From assembly GCA_009842675.1 (NCBI GenBank), contig VYEX01000066.1:1-64000 (forward strand): a stretch of 64,000 nucleotides of DNA, read 5' to 3'. The translations under genes were made by a program, and so were the position numbers. The first letter of the stretch is position 1; every line of letters begins with the position of its first letter. The stretch is from Acidimicrobiia bacterium (lineage in GTDB: Bacteria; Actinomycetota; Acidimicrobiia; Acidimicrobiales; Bin134). Of the stretch, positions 13,797 to 23,300 are shown piece by piece. The notes below the pieces were generated by a model. That model was given only the letters and a program-made list of their open reading frames with translations. It made no database searches and was not told the DNA's origin.

Positions 13797-14977
13797 GACT
13801 TCAGTACCTTGTCGAGCACGGCCACGCCGTGGGCGATCTCTTCGTCGCTAATGATCAGGGGCGGGGCGATCCGCAGAGAGGTGGTCCCGGCGGTGCCCAG
13901 CACCAGACCGGCGTCCATCCCCGCGGTCACAACCTCGGCGGCCGGCCGCTCCTCGGCTAGCTCCACGCCCAGCAGCAGGCCCCGGCCCCGCACGCTGGTC
14001 ACGCCGTCAAGAGCCTCAACCGCGGACCGCATTTTCTCTCCGGCCGCCGCGGCCCGGGCGGGCAGATCCAGTTCTTGCATCACCTCGAGGGTGGCCTTGG
14101 CCGCCGATGCCGCCAGAGGCTGGCCGCCGAAGGTGGTGGCGTGGTCGCCGGGCTTGAAGGCGGCGGCCACTTCAGCCCGGGCCCAGCAGGCCCCGATGGG
14201 CATGCCGTTGCCCAGTGCCTTGGCCAAGGTCACCACGTCGGGATCAACGCCGTCGTGGTGGTGGGCGAACCAACGGCCAGTGCGGGCCAACCCGGTCTGC
14301 ACCTCGTCGAGCATGAACAGCAGGCCCTGGTCGTCGCACAGCTCTCGCACCGCTTGGAGGTAGCCGTGAGAGGGAACGTTGATGCCGCCTTCACCCTGGA
14401 TCGGCTCCAACAGCACCGCCGCGGTAGTGTCGTCGATGGCCTTCTCCAACTCGTTTAAGTCGTCCCAGGGGACGTGACGGAAGCCCTCGGGCAAGGGCTG
14501 GAAGGCTTCGTGCTTTTCAGCCTGGCCGGTGGCGTGCAGCGTGGCCAGGGTCCGACCGTGGAACGACCGGCCTGCGCTGATCACGGTGTAGCGGCCATGC
14601 CCGGCCCATTTGCGGGCCAACTTGATGGCGCACTCGTTGGACTCTGCTCCGCTGTTGGCGAAGAACACCTGACCAGGAGGCCCGCCCACTATGCGGTCGA
14701 TGGTGCGAGCCACGTGCATCTGGGGCTCGGTAGCGTACAGGTTGGACACATGACACAGGGTGCGGGCTTGCTCAGCCACCGCCTCGGCCACTTTGGGATG
14801 GGCGTGGCCCAGGCTGACCACCGCGATGCCGCTGAGGAAGTCCAGGTAGCGGGTGTCTTCGCGGTCCCAAAGCCAGCAGCCCTCCCCCCGCACGAACATG
14901 ACCGAGGGCGGGCCGTAGGTGGGCATGAGCGGGCAGGAGCCGGCGTCGACGCCCACCGCATCGGTGTGGGTGCTCAT
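13793..14977 (-). CDS. argD: Acetylornithine aminotransferase
   Basis: The 394-residue PLP enzyme (class III aminotransferase) converts N-acetylglutamate semialdehyde to N-acetylornithine. The motif LDEVQTGLARTGRWFA and the PLP-lysine segment LAKALGNGMPIGA are present, with NSGAESNE near the N-terminal third. Length and position in the operon agree with argD. It overlaps argB and argF by 4 bp. Confidence 0.96.
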   Translation of the reverse strand: MSTHTDAVGVDAGSCPLMPTYGPPSVMFVRGEGCWLWDREDTRYLDFLSGIAVVSLGHAHPKVAEAVAEQARTLCHVSNLYATEPQMHVARTIDRIVGGPPGQVFFANSGAESNECAIKLARKWAGHGRYTVISAGRSFHGRTLATLHATGQAEKHEAFQPLPEGFRHVPWDDLNELEKAIDDTTAAVLLEPIQGEGGINVPSHGYLQAVRELCDDQGLLFMLDEVQTGLARTGRWFAHHHDGVDPDVVTLAKALGNGMPIGACWARAEVAAAFKPGDHATTFGGQPLAASAAKATLEVMQELDLPARAAAAGEKMRSAVEALDGVTSVRGRGLLLGVELAEERPAAEVVTAGMDAGLVLGTAGTTSLRIAPPLIISDEEIAHGVAVLDKVLKS

Positions 14978-15864
14978 GGGGTGGCCTCCTGACCTGGTGA
15001 GTCTGGTTGGGAGTCGGGGTAGACCATGGTGCCCACCCCGGAGTCGGTGAACAGTTCCAGCAGCAGCACGTGGGGGGTGGCGCCGTTCACCATGTGGGCC
15101 GAGGCCACGCCGTGGCGCACGGCGTGGATAGCGGCGGCGGCCTTGGGGATCATGCCGCCGGTCAACTCTCCGGCGGCGATCATGGCGTCGAGATCGGAGG
15201 CGGTGGTCACGCTGATGAGGGTGGACGGATCGCCGGGATCGGCGTACAGGCCCTCCACGTCGGTGAGGAACACGGCCTTGGCCGCCCCCAGGGCTCCGGC
15301 CAGGATCCCGGCCACGGTGTCGGCGTTGATGTTGAGCGCCTGGCCGGTGGCGTCGGCACCGATGGTGGATACCACCGGAATCAGACTCTCGTCCAGCAGC
15401 CGGTCGATGATCGCGGTGTTGACCGTGTCCACCGTGCCCACGTAGCCCAGCTCGGGATTCTCGGCCCGGGCCTGGATCAGGCCGGCATCTTCTCCGGACA
15501 CCCCCACCGCCAGGGGGCCGTGGACGTTGATGGCCGACACGATGTCGCGGTTGACCCGGCCCACCAGCACCATTCGGGCGATGTCCAGTGTCTCGGCGTC
15601 GGTCACCCGCAGCCCGTCGACGAAGCGGGGCTCCAAACCCAGCCGCTCCATCATCTCGCCGATCTGCGGACCGCCGCCGTGGACCACCACAGGGCGAATG
15701 CCCACCGACTGCATCAGCACGATGTCGGCCGCGAAGCCGGTCAAGTGGTCGCTGTCCATGGCGCTTCCGCCGTATTTCACCACCACGGTCGAGCCCGAGA
15801 ACCGCTGGATGTAGGGCAGGGCCTGGGTGAGGACGGCCGCGGTGTCCTCGGCTTTGAAGCTCAT
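14974..15864 (-). CDS. argB: Acetylglutamate kinase
   Basis: The 296-residue amino-acid kinase phosphorylates N-acetylglutamate. The ATP-site segment VVKYGGSAM and VVHGGGPQIGEMM (substrate loop) are near the N-terminus, and LTDVEGLYAD is also typical. The start at 15864 (MSFKAEDTAAV) overlaps the argJ stop by 4 bp. Confidence 0.96.
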   Translation of the reverse strand: MSFKAEDTAAVLTQALPYIQRFSGSTVVVKYGGSAMDSDHLTGFAADIVLMQSVGIRPVVVHGGGPQIGEMMERLGLEPRFVDGLRVTDAETLDIARMVLVGRVNRDIVSAINVHGPLAVGVSGEDAGLIQARAENPELGYVGTVDTVNTAIIDRLLDESLIPVVSTIGADATGQALNINADTVAGILAGALGAAKAVFLTDVEGLYADPGDPSTLISVTTASDLDAMIAAGELTGGMIPKAAAAIHAVRHGVASAHMVNGATPHVLLLELFTDSGVGTMVYPDSQPDSPGQEATP

Positions 15865-17018
15865 GACGTCCCCATGTTCTCGTCGATGTAGGCGTGGGTG
15901 AGGTCGGTGGTGATGATCCGGGCCGAGCCGTCGCCCATGCCGAGGTCCACGTGGAGGTCGAGGCGCCGGCCGGTCATGTACTGGGCCAGCTCGGGGGGAT
16001 GAGCGGGCTCGCCGTACTGGTACACCACATGGGGGCCATAGGCGATGGTGAGCTTGGTGTGGTCGAAGGCCACCCCGGCTGCGCCCATCTCCGAGGCGAT
16101 GCGGCCCCAATAGGGGTCTTGGCCGTACCACGAGCACTTCACCAGCTGGCAGTTGGCGGTGTCCCGGGCCGCTTTGGCCGCCTCCGCGTCGGAAGCCGCC
16201 CCGGTGACCCGCAGGAAAACCGTCTTGGTGGAGCCCTCAGCGTCGTCGGCCATCTGAAGGGCCAGGCTCTCGCAGGCATCGGCGATGGCCTGGGTGAGGG
16301 CGTCGGGATCAATGGGGCCAGCCTGACCGTTGGCCAGGATCAGCACGGTGTCGTTGGTGGACTCGGCGCCGTCCACGGTGAGGGTGTTGAACGTGCCGGA
16401 CACACCAGCCCTGAGAGCCTGCTGGAGGGTCTCGGGATCGGCGGCCGCGTCGGTGACCAGCACGGCCAGCATGGTGGCCATGTTGGGCTCCAGCATGGCG
16501 GCGCCCTTGGCGATTCCCCCGACGGTGAAGCCGTCGCTGGCGACCACCACCTGCTTGGGGACGGTGTCGGTGGTCATGATGGCCTCGGCTGCTTGGGGGC
16601 CACCCTGGGGGGTGAGGGCTTGGGCCGCGGCCGTGATTCCCGATGACACCGCGTCCATGGGCAGGGCGTAGCCGATCAGCCCGGTGGAACACACCAGCAC
16701 CTGTTCGGGAGCCACTCCGAGAGCGACGGCGGTCTCCTGGCACATCTGGTGGGCGTCGGCCATGCCTTGCGCCCCGGTGGCGGCGTTGGCGTTGCCGCTG
16801 TTGAGGACCACCGCAGCGGCCTTCCCGCCGGTGGCGGTCAAATGCTCCCGGCAGACCAACACCGGGGCCGCGGTCATCTTGTTGGAGGTGAACACTCCGG
16901 CCGCACTCACGGCGGCGCCGTCGGCGGTGGCCACGATGGCGAGGTCGGGCTTGCCGCTGGGTTTGATGCCGCAGGTCACCCCTGCGGCGGTGAATCCGGG
17001 GACGTCGGTCACGCTCAT
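15861..17018 (-). CDS. argJ: Bifunctional ornithine acetyltransferase / N-acetylglutamate synthase
   Basis: The 385-residue protein recycles acetyl groups from acetylornithine to glutamate. It contains the self-cleavage site region EPNMATMLA, where the family cuts before the Thr of the ATML segment to form alpha and beta chains. STGLIGYALP and DGAESTNDT are other family motifs. No separate argA is seen nearby, which fits the cyclic acetyl route. It overlaps argC and argB by 4 bp. Confidence 0.96.
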   Translation of the reverse strand: MSVTDVPGFTAAGVTCGIKPSGKPDLAIVATADGAAVSAAGVFTSNKMTAAPVLVCREHLTATGGKAAAVVLNSGNANAATGAQGMADAHQMCQETAVALGVAPEQVLVCSTGLIGYALPMDAVSSGITAAAQALTPQGGPQAAEAIMTTDTVPKQVVVASDGFTVGGIAKGAAMLEPNMATMLAVLVTDAAADPETLQQALRAGVSGTFNTLTVDGAESTNDTVLILANGQAGPIDPDALTQAIADACESLALQMADDAEGSTKTVFLRVTGAASDAEAAKAARDTANCQLVKCSWYGQDPYWGRIASEMGAAGVAFDHTKLTIAYGPHVVYQYGEPAHPPELAQYMTGRRLDLHVDLGMGDGSARIITTDLTHAYIDENMGTS

Positions 17019-18058
17019 GGATACACCCCCACAGCGGTCAGCCCGGTGGCCTCATCCAGCCCGGAAATCAGGTTGGCGCACTGGATGGCCTGCCCGGCCG
17101 CTCCCTTTACCAGGTTGTCGATGGCGCACAGCGCCACCACCGTGTTGGTTCGAGCGTCGTAGCAGGCGGTCAGATGAGCCGCGTTGGAGCCCAGCGTGGC
17201 CTTGGTGGACGGTGAGCGGTCGGACACCACGACGAACGGCTCGTCGGCATAGAACTCGGACAGCGCGGCAAGCAGCGCGTCGGTGGAAGTCTCCGCTGCG
17301 GGCTTGGAGTAGCAGGTGGCCAGGATGCCCCGGTTCATGGGAGCGAGGTGGGGGGTGAACAGCACCGACGCACCGGCGGCCTGCTCGATCTCGGGAGTGT
17401 GACGGTGGTCTAGGAGTCCATATGCGGTGAAATCCTCATCCACCGCGCAGAACGTGGTGTGGTCCTTCGGTGGCCGTCCAGCTCCAGACACACCGCTGGC
17501 CGCGTCCACGATGATCCCCTCAGGTTGGATGAGGCCAGTGCGGACCAGCGGAGCGATGGCCAGCGCGGCGGCGGTGGGATAACAGCCGGGAACGGCTACC
17601 GCGGTTGCGCCCGCCAACTCATCCCTGAACAGCTCGGGCAGGCCGTAGGCAAAATTGCCGAGAAGTTCGGGAGTCTGATGCGGCTCCCCATACCACTGCT
17701 GATATAGCCCAGAGTCCTTTAGCCGGAAGTCAGCGGCCAGATCGACGGCAACCTTGCCGCGATCCAAGACATCGCCAGCCAGGGCCATGGACTGCCCGTG
17801 GGGCAGCGCCAAGAACGCCAACGCCACGTCGTCCAACAGGTGGGAGTCGTACTTCACGAACTCCTGTTCGGCACCGATCGCAGCCAGATGGGGATACAGA
17901 TCAGCAACCGGCTGCCCCGCCTGGGTATCGCCGGTCACAAACCCCACGTCGAAGCCCCGGTGGCCGACCAGCAGCCGCATCAACTCCGCGCCCACATACC
18001 CCGACGCTCCGATGATCCCAACAGGAATCTTCTGTCCCATGGGAACAATTATGCACAA
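17015..18058 (-). CDS. argC: N-acetyl-gamma-glutamyl-phosphate reductase
   Basis: The enzyme (up to 347 aa) reduces acetylglutamyl phosphate with NADPH. GIIGASGYVGAELMRLL is the nucleotide-binding N-terminus and AVPGCYPTAA holds the catalytic Cys. The first ATG (18058) gives MCIIVP; the second, at 18040 (MGQKIPVG), fits the family better. Neither has a clear Shine-Dalgarno, so a leaderless or short-leader transcript is possible. It is the first gene of the arg operon and starts 36-54 bp after pheT. Confidence 0.95.
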   Translation of the reverse strand: MCIIVPMGQKIPVGIIGASGYVGAELMRLLVGHRGFDVGFVTGDTQAGQPVADLYPHLAAIGAEQEFVKYDSHLLDDVALAFLALPHGQSMALAGDVLDRGKVAVDLAADFRLKDSGLYQQWYGEPHQTPELLGNFAYGLPELFRDELAGATAVAVPGCYPTAAALAIAPLVRTGLIQPEGIIVDAASGVSGAGRPPKDHTTFCAVDEDFTAYGLLDHRHTPEIEQAAGASVLFTPHLAPMNRGILATCYSKPAAETSTDALLAALSEFYADEPFVVVSDRSPSTKATLGSNAAHLTACYDARTNTVVALCAIDNLVKGAAGQAIQCANLISGLDEATGLTAVGVYP

Positions 18059-18077
18059 CTATGCATAAGTATTCAAG
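18050..18077 (-). promoter_or_regulatory. ARG-box-like operator before argC
   Basis: On the minus strand CTTGAATACTTATGCATA (18060-18077) matches the 18-bp ARG-box pattern at about 15 positions. An overlapping second half-palindrome, TGCATAGTTGTGCATA, extends to about 18050. It is the only AT-rich stretch in the area, and a TTGACT lies just upstream (about 18076-18081). With argR in the operon, feedback repression by arginine is the natural reading. Binding is inferred. Confidence 0.55.
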
Positions 18078-18094
18078 TCAATTGCCACGAAGTG

Positions 18095-20452
18095 TCAGCC
18101 GCGGAGGGTGGCGTTGTGGGTGGTGGTAACGGCGTCGATGCAGGTTTGGCGGGCGGCGGCGACTTCGGCGTCGTTGAGGGTGCGGTCGGCGGCTTCGAAG
18201 CGGAGGGTGTAGGCCAGGCTGCGGCGGCCTTCGCCAAGCTGCTCGGAGCGGAACACGTCGAACAGCGAAACCGAGGCCAATAGCTCGCCTCCGGCTTGGG
18301 CGATGGTGGCGGCCACCTCGTCGGCTGAAACTTCGTCGGGAACGGTGAAGGCCAGGTCGATGTCGCTGGAGGGGTAGCGGCTGGGGGCCCGATAGGGCGC
18401 CAATCCCCGGTCGGCTTCCAATAGGGCGCCGAGGTCGACCTCCAGCCAGGCCACCCGCTCGTCGATCTCGTAGGCGTCCAGCACCTGGGGGTCGATCTCG
18501 CCCAACGCCCCCACCGGCTGGCCGTCGGCCAGGACTTGGCCGGAGCGCCCCGGATGAAGGCCGTCAACCGGGCCGTTGACCACTCCGGGATTGGTGGCAG
18601 CCAGATGACGAGCCAGTCGGCGCCAAAGCGTGGTGGCTGCGGTGGCCTCCTGGCCGGCCAGGATCACGGCCAAGTGCTCGTGTTCGTCGGGGAGTTCCCC
18701 TCCCCCGCCGGGATTTGTCCGGCCGATCTCGAACAGCGACACCCCCGTGGTGCGCCGGGCCGCGTTGTAGGCCACGGCCTTGAGCAGCCCCGGGCGCAGC
18801 GAGGTGCGCATGATCGACTCCTCGGCCACCAGCGGGTTGGTCACCGTGATGCCGTCGTCGCCCAAACCGGCTCGGGCCAGATCTCCCGGAGCCAAGAAGG
18901 GCAGGGGCATGGCCTCGGTGATCCCCATGCCGGTGAGCAGCGCCCGTATGTGGCGGCGGTCTTGCTGCTGCGGTGTGAGCGTTCCGGCCTGTTCGGTCAC
19001 CGGCACGGTGCGAGCGATATTGGAGTACCCGTGCAGGCGTCCGACCTCCTCGATCACGTCGATCTCGGTAGCCGAGTCGATGCGCCACGAGGGGATGGAG
19101 ACTTTGAAGTCCTGGCTGTCGCCGCCGGCTTCGCAGGCAAACCCGATGGGCTCCAACAGGGCGGTCATCTCGTCGGTGCTCAGTTCGGTTCCCAAGATGG
19201 CGTTGACCCGCGGCGTCCGCACACGGACGGTGATGGGCGCAGGCCGGTTGCCGGTGGCATCGATCATGCCCGGACTGGTGGTGGCCCCCAGCGCGGCGGC
19301 CAGTTCGACAAAGCGGTCCAGCGCCATAGGGATGATTTCGGGGTCGGCCCCCCGCTCGAAGCGAGCAGAGGCCTCGCTGCGCAGGCCCAATCGGCGGGCG
19401 GTGCGGGCGATGGTCATGGGATCCCACCACGCGGCCTCCAGCAGCACCGAGCGGGTTCCGGCTGAGATCTCGGTGGAGGCCCCGCCCATGACCCCGGCCA
19501 GCCCGATGGCCTCGTCGTCGCGGTTGACGATCACGCCGTCGTAGGAGGTGAGAGTTCGCTCCACCCCGTCCAAGGTGGTCAGCTGCTCGCCCTTATGGGC
19601 CATGCGCACCCCCAGCTCCCCTTCGGGCACCAAATCAAGGTCGTAGGTGTGGTTGGGCTGGCCCAGCTCGAACATGACGTAGTTAGACAGGTCGACCACC
19701 GCGTTTATGGGCCGCTGCCCCACGGCCAGCAGCCGATTGGCCATCCATCGGGGCGACGGCCCGGAGGGCACATTGTCGAGCACCCGAACACCGAAGCGCC
19801 GACAGAAATCGGGGGCGGCGATGCTCACCGCGGCCCGCTCGGCCGCTGGTTGGCCGGCCTCTTCAACCCCGGGGGCGGTCACCGCAAAGGCCACCCCGAG
19901 GCGGGCGGCAAGGTCACGGGCCACCCCCATCACCGACATGGCGTCGGGCCGATTGGGGTTCACCTCTAAGTCGAACAGCACATCGGGATGGATGCCCAGC
20001 GCCTCGGTGAGGGGTGCGCCCAACGAGAGCCCCTGGTCCAGGATCAAGATGCCCTCGTGGTCGTCGCCCATGCCGATCTCGGCCCCCGAGCACAGCATCC
20101 CGTTGCTCCACTCCCCGCGCATCTTCCGGCGGGCGATCTCCATACCGCCGGGCATGGTGGTGCCCACCGTAGCCAGCGGCACCAGGTCGCCTACCGCCAT
20201 GTTGAAGGCCCCGCAGCACACTTGGAGGGCCTCGCCGTCGCCCGCGTCCACATCCACCAAGTGGATGCGGTCGGCATCGGGATGGGGGCGGGTAGACAGC
20301 ACCTCGGCCACCACGATGCCGTCCAGCCCCGGCCCGACGTGGGACAGCTCCTCCACCGCCAGGCCCAGGTCGGACAGCACTCCGGCCAGGTGTTCGGGTT
20401 CGCCTTCGATGTCGGGGGCGAACTCCCGCAGCCAGCTCAACAGCACCTTCAT
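18095..20452 (-). CDS. pheT: Phenylalanyl-tRNA synthetase beta subunit
   Basis: The 785-residue subunit pairs with PheS as an alpha2-beta2 enzyme. The N-terminal tRNA-binding (EMAP/OB) domain spans about 40-150, with GVPLATVGTTMPGG-like sequence. B3/B4 editing and B5 domains follow, then a synthetase-like core. The C-terminal FDX-ACB anticodon-binding domain covers about the last 95 residues (YRAPSRYPSSDIDLAF). Length is normal. It lies 34 bp after pheS and just ahead of the arg operon. Confidence 0.96.
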   Translation of the reverse strand: MKVLLSWLREFAPDIEGEPEHLAGVLSDLGLAVEELSHVGPGLDGIVVAEVLSTRPHPDADRIHLVDVDAGDGEALQVCCGAFNMAVGDLVPLATVGTTMPGGMEIARRKMRGEWSNGMLCSGAEIGMGDDHEGILILDQGLSLGAPLTEALGIHPDVLFDLEVNPNRPDAMSVMGVARDLAARLGVAFAVTAPGVEEAGQPAAERAAVSIAAPDFCRRFGVRVLDNVPSGPSPRWMANRLLAVGQRPINAVVDLSNYVMFELGQPNHTYDLDLVPEGELGVRMAHKGEQLTTLDGVERTLTSYDGVIVNRDDEAIGLAGVMGGASTEISAGTRSVLLEAAWWDPMTIARTARRLGLRSEASARFERGADPEIIPMALDRFVELAAALGATTSPGMIDATGNRPAPITVRVRTPRVNAILGTELSTDEMTALLEPIGFACEAGGDSQDFKVSIPSWRIDSATEIDVIEEVGRLHGYSNIARTVPVTEQAGTLTPQQQDRRHIRALLTGMGITEAMPLPFLAPGDLARAGLGDDGITVTNPLVAEESIMRTSLRPGLLKAVAYNAARRTTGVSLFEIGRTNPGGGGELPDEHEHLAVILAGQEATAATTLWRRLARHLAATNPGVVNGPVDGLHPGRSGQVLADGQPVGALGEIDPQVLDAYEIDERVAWLEVDLGALLEADRGLAPYRAPSRYPSSDIDLAFTVPDEVSADEVAATIAQAGGELLASVSLFDVFRSEQLGEGRRSLAYTLRFEAADRTLNDAEVAAARQTCIDAVTTTHNATLRG

Positions 20453-20486
20453 CGCGCTGCCGCCTCATGCATCGGAGTGCGGGCCA

Positions 20487-21482
20487 TCAGAACTGCCCCA
20501 GGAAGCGGATGTCGTTGGTCCACAGCTCGCGCAGGTCGTCGATGCCGAACCGGATGAGGGCAAGGCGGTCGATGCCGAATCCGAAGGCGAACCCCTGCCA
20601 CTGCTCGGGGTCGATGCCGCAGGCCTCGAACACGTTGGGGTGGACCATGCCGCAGCCCCCGAGCTCCAGCCAGGTGCCGTCGGGGCGCTGGATGTCGAAC
20701 TCCGCCGATGGCTCGGTGAACGGGAAGTAGGAAGGGCGCAGCCGAGAGGTGAAGCCCGGCCCGAAGTAAGCGGCGGTGAACGCCTCGATGGTCCCGGCCA
20801 GATCGCCCAGGGTGGTGTCGCGGTCCACCACCAGCCCCTCGATCTGATGGAACACCGGCATGTGGGTGGCATCCGCGGTGTCCTGGCGGAAGCACCGCCC
20901 GGGGGCCACCACGTAGATGGGGGGCTCCTGGTTCTCCATCACCCGGGCCTGCACCGGGGAAGTGTGGGTACGCAGCAGGGTGGTGCCCGGCTCGCCGTAG
21001 TCCACGTACAGGGTGTCGTACATGTCCCGGGCCGGATGCCCGAGGGGGAAGTTGAGGGCGCCGAAGTTGTACCACTCGCTCTCGATCTCGGGGCCCTCGG
21101 CCACCCGGTAGCCCATGCCCACAAACACGTCCTCCAGCTCCTGCCAGGTCTGGGTGATGACGTGGAGATGCCCGTCGGCAGCCAACTCGGTGACTTCGGT
21201 GAGGTCGAGCCGCTCGGCGGCCAGCTGCTCGGCCCGGGCCGCGGCCGACAGTTCGGCCTCGCGGGCGCTCAAAATCTCGTCGATGGCCGTCTTGGCCGCG
21301 TTCAATGTCTGCCCGGCTTCCTTCCGGGCGTCGGGCTCAAGGTCGCCCAAGGCCTTGCGAGCTGCCACCAGCGGGGAGCGCTTGCCGGTCATTGCGGTCC
21401 GCACCGCGCTCAGTTCATCGACGGTGGTCGCGGCCGCCGCCTGGCGCTCGGCCTCGACCACCAATTGCTCTGGCTCAGCCAT
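20487..21482 (-). CDS. pheS: Phenylalanyl-tRNA synthetase alpha subunit
   Basis: The 331-residue subunit carries the class II catalytic core. Motif 2 is represented by GRCFRQDTADATHMPVFHQ, and the ATP/Phe site by GCGMVHPNV and GFAFGFGIDRLALIRFGI. The N-terminal 90 residues form the usual coiled coil that binds tRNA. The 120-bp gap to the divergent amidohydrolase at 21603 must hold the pheST promoter. I saw no T-box or obvious leader peptide there. Confidence 0.96.
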   Translation of the reverse strand: MAEPEQLVVEAERQAAAATTVDELSAVRTAMTGKRSPLVAARKALGDLEPDARKEAGQTLNAAKTAIDEILSAREAELSAAARAEQLAAERLDLTEVTELAADGHLHVITQTWQELEDVFVGMGYRVAEGPEIESEWYNFGALNFPLGHPARDMYDTLYVDYGEPGTTLLRTHTSPVQARVMENQEPPIYVVAPGRCFRQDTADATHMPVFHQIEGLVVDRDTTLGDLAGTIEAFTAAYFGPGFTSRLRPSYFPFTEPSAEFDIQRPDGTWLELGGCGMVHPNVFEACGIDPEQWQGFAFGFGIDRLALIRFGIDDLRELWTNDIRFLGQF

Positions 21483-21602
21483 CGGACTCCACTATGGCAA
21501 CCCTTGTCCTTCAACACCGCATCAAATGGGCTCGGCGCGGTTTGCCTATTCTCCCGCAGAGCCGAGTCGGGTTTGGGTCAATTTTCCTCCTAAGGTTCTG
21601 GC

Positions 21603-23300
21603 ATGGCTTCAGGAGATTTGCTGGTTCGCGGGGGAACGGTGGTGGACGGCACCGGCGCACCCTCATTCCAAGCTGATGTGCGGGTGCGCTCGGGAAGGAT
21701 CGCCGAAGTGGGACCGGGATTGCGGCCCGACGGCGAGCCGGAGATCGACGCCGGCGGCGCTCTGGTGACGCCGGGGTTCATCGAGCCCCACACTCACTAC
21801 GACGGATCGCTGTGGTGGGATCCCCATATCGACCCCATGCCGTCGCACGGCACCACCAGCGTGGTGCTGGCCAACTGCGGCCTGGGCCTGGCCCCGCTGC
21901 GGGAGGCGGACCGCAACCAGCTCATCGAGCTGATGTGCTTCATCGAGGATCTCCCCACCGACGCCTTCGAAACCGCCATCCCGTGGACGTGGGAGACCTG
22001 GCCGGAGTACCAGGCCGCCAACGACGAGCATCCGACGGCGCTCAACGTGGCCGCTTTCTTCCCCCACCAGACCCTGCGGATGTGGGTCATGGGGGCCGAT
22101 GCGTGGGAGCGGGCCGCCACCGAGGCCGAGCGGGCCGAGATGGCCCAACTGCTCGACGAAGGGCTGGCCGCCGGGGCGTTCGGCCTGTCGACCTCGCTGA
22201 TGGACCTCGACCGCCACAACCGGCTGGTGCCCAGCCGAATGGCCGACGACCAGGAGTGGGGCGACCTGCTCGATGTGGTGGCCGCCCATCCCGGCACTAC
22301 CTTCCAATTCGTGCCCCGGGCCTTCGAGTTCGAGCACTTCCCCGGCGACATGGAGCGAATGGCCGCGTTGTGCCGCAACCGGGGCATCCGGGCCAACTGG
22401 GGCGGCTTCTTCGCCCAGGAGAACCGGGCCAAGGAGCGCAAGATCTCCTTGGATCTGGTCGAGCGGCTCAACGCCGAGGGCAGTGAGATCGCCACGCTGT
22501 ACTCGGTGAGGCCCGGCTACGTGAACCTCCATTTCGAGCGGTCGATCATGTGGAGCGGAGTGGAGGCATGGCACGAGCTGTGCAACGTGGACGGCGACGA
22601 GGCCAAAATGGCCATGCTGCGGGATGAGGCCTGGCGAGCACGGGCCCGGGAGGACTGGGACGCCTGCACCTACACCCTGGCCCCCATCAACCGTCCCCAA
22701 ATGATCCTGCTGGCCTCCGATGAGCCCCGCAACGCCGAGTGGACCGGGCGGTCTATCGCCGATTTGGCCGAGGCCCGAGGCGTGCATCTCTCAGATGCGG
22801 TGGCCGATTGGCTGCTGGACAACAACATGGGCACCCACCTCAAGACCCAGCCCCAGCCGGTGGACAACGAGACGCTGGCGGAGATGGCCCGCTCGCCGAT
22901 GACGGTGAACGGGGCGTCGGACGCCGGGGCGCACATCCAGATGTTCGTCGGCGCCGGCGACGCCACCTACTTCTTGACTTCGATGGTGCGCGATCTCGGC
23001 TTGCTCACCACCGAGGAGGCGGTGCACTCGGTGACCGGCAAGCAGGCCGCGTTCTTCGGTATTCAGGGCCGCGGAGTGGTGGCAGAAGGGGCCGCTGCTG
23101 ATCTGGCCGTGTTCGCCCTCGACGAGATCGATCTGGGCGACGAGGTTCGGGTGGACGACCTCCCCACTGGCAGCTGGCGCTACAGCCGAAAGCCGGCCGG
23201 CTATCGAGCCACCGTGGTCAACGGGGTGCTCACCTGGGCCGATGACCGCTCCACCGAGGCGCGGCCCGGCACCTTCCTGCGCAACGCCGCGGTCAGTTAA
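21603..23300 (+). CDS. N-acyl-D-amino-acid deacylase / D-aminoacylase-like amidohydrolase
   Basis: The 565-residue protein is a metal-dependent amidohydrolase. EPHTHYDGSLWWDP supplies the HxH metal ligands and an adjacent Asp; GASDAGAHIQMF near residue 440 supplies a late metal-site Asp and His. The overall layout (LLVRGGTVVDGTG start, amidohydrolase C-terminus with ADLAVFALDEI) matches the D-aminoacylase group (COG3653). The real substrate is uncertain, since many environmental members act on other amides. The start is supported by a TCCTCCTAAGG region upstream, which is only a weak SD on this strand. Its TAA overlaps the convergent membrane gene's TAA in TTAA. Confidence 0.85.
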   Translation: MASGDLLVRGGTVVDGTGAPSFQADVRVRSGRIAEVGPGLRPDGEPEIDAGGALVTPGFIEPHTHYDGSLWWDPHIDPMPSHGTTSVVLANCGLGLAPLREADRNQLIELMCFIEDLPTDAFETAIPWTWETWPEYQAANDEHPTALNVAAFFPHQTLRMWVMGADAWERAATEAERAEMAQLLDEGLAAGAFGLSTSLMDLDRHNRLVPSRMADDQEWGDLLDVVAAHPGTTFQFVPRAFEFEHFPGDMERMAALCRNRGIRANWGGFFAQENRAKERKISLDLVERLNAEGSEIATLYSVRPGYVNLHFERSIMWSGVEAWHELCNVDGDEAKMAMLRDEAWRARAREDWDACTYTLAPINRPQMILLASDEPRNAEWTGRSIADLAEARGVHLSDAVADWLLDNNMGTHLKTQPQPVDNETLAEMARSPMTVNGASDAGAHIQMFVGAGDATYFLTSMVRDLGLLTTEEAVHSVTGKQAAFFGIQGRGVVAEGAAADLAVFALDEIDLGDEVRVDDLPTGSWRYSRKPAGYRATVVNGVLTWADDRSTEARPGTFLRNAAVS

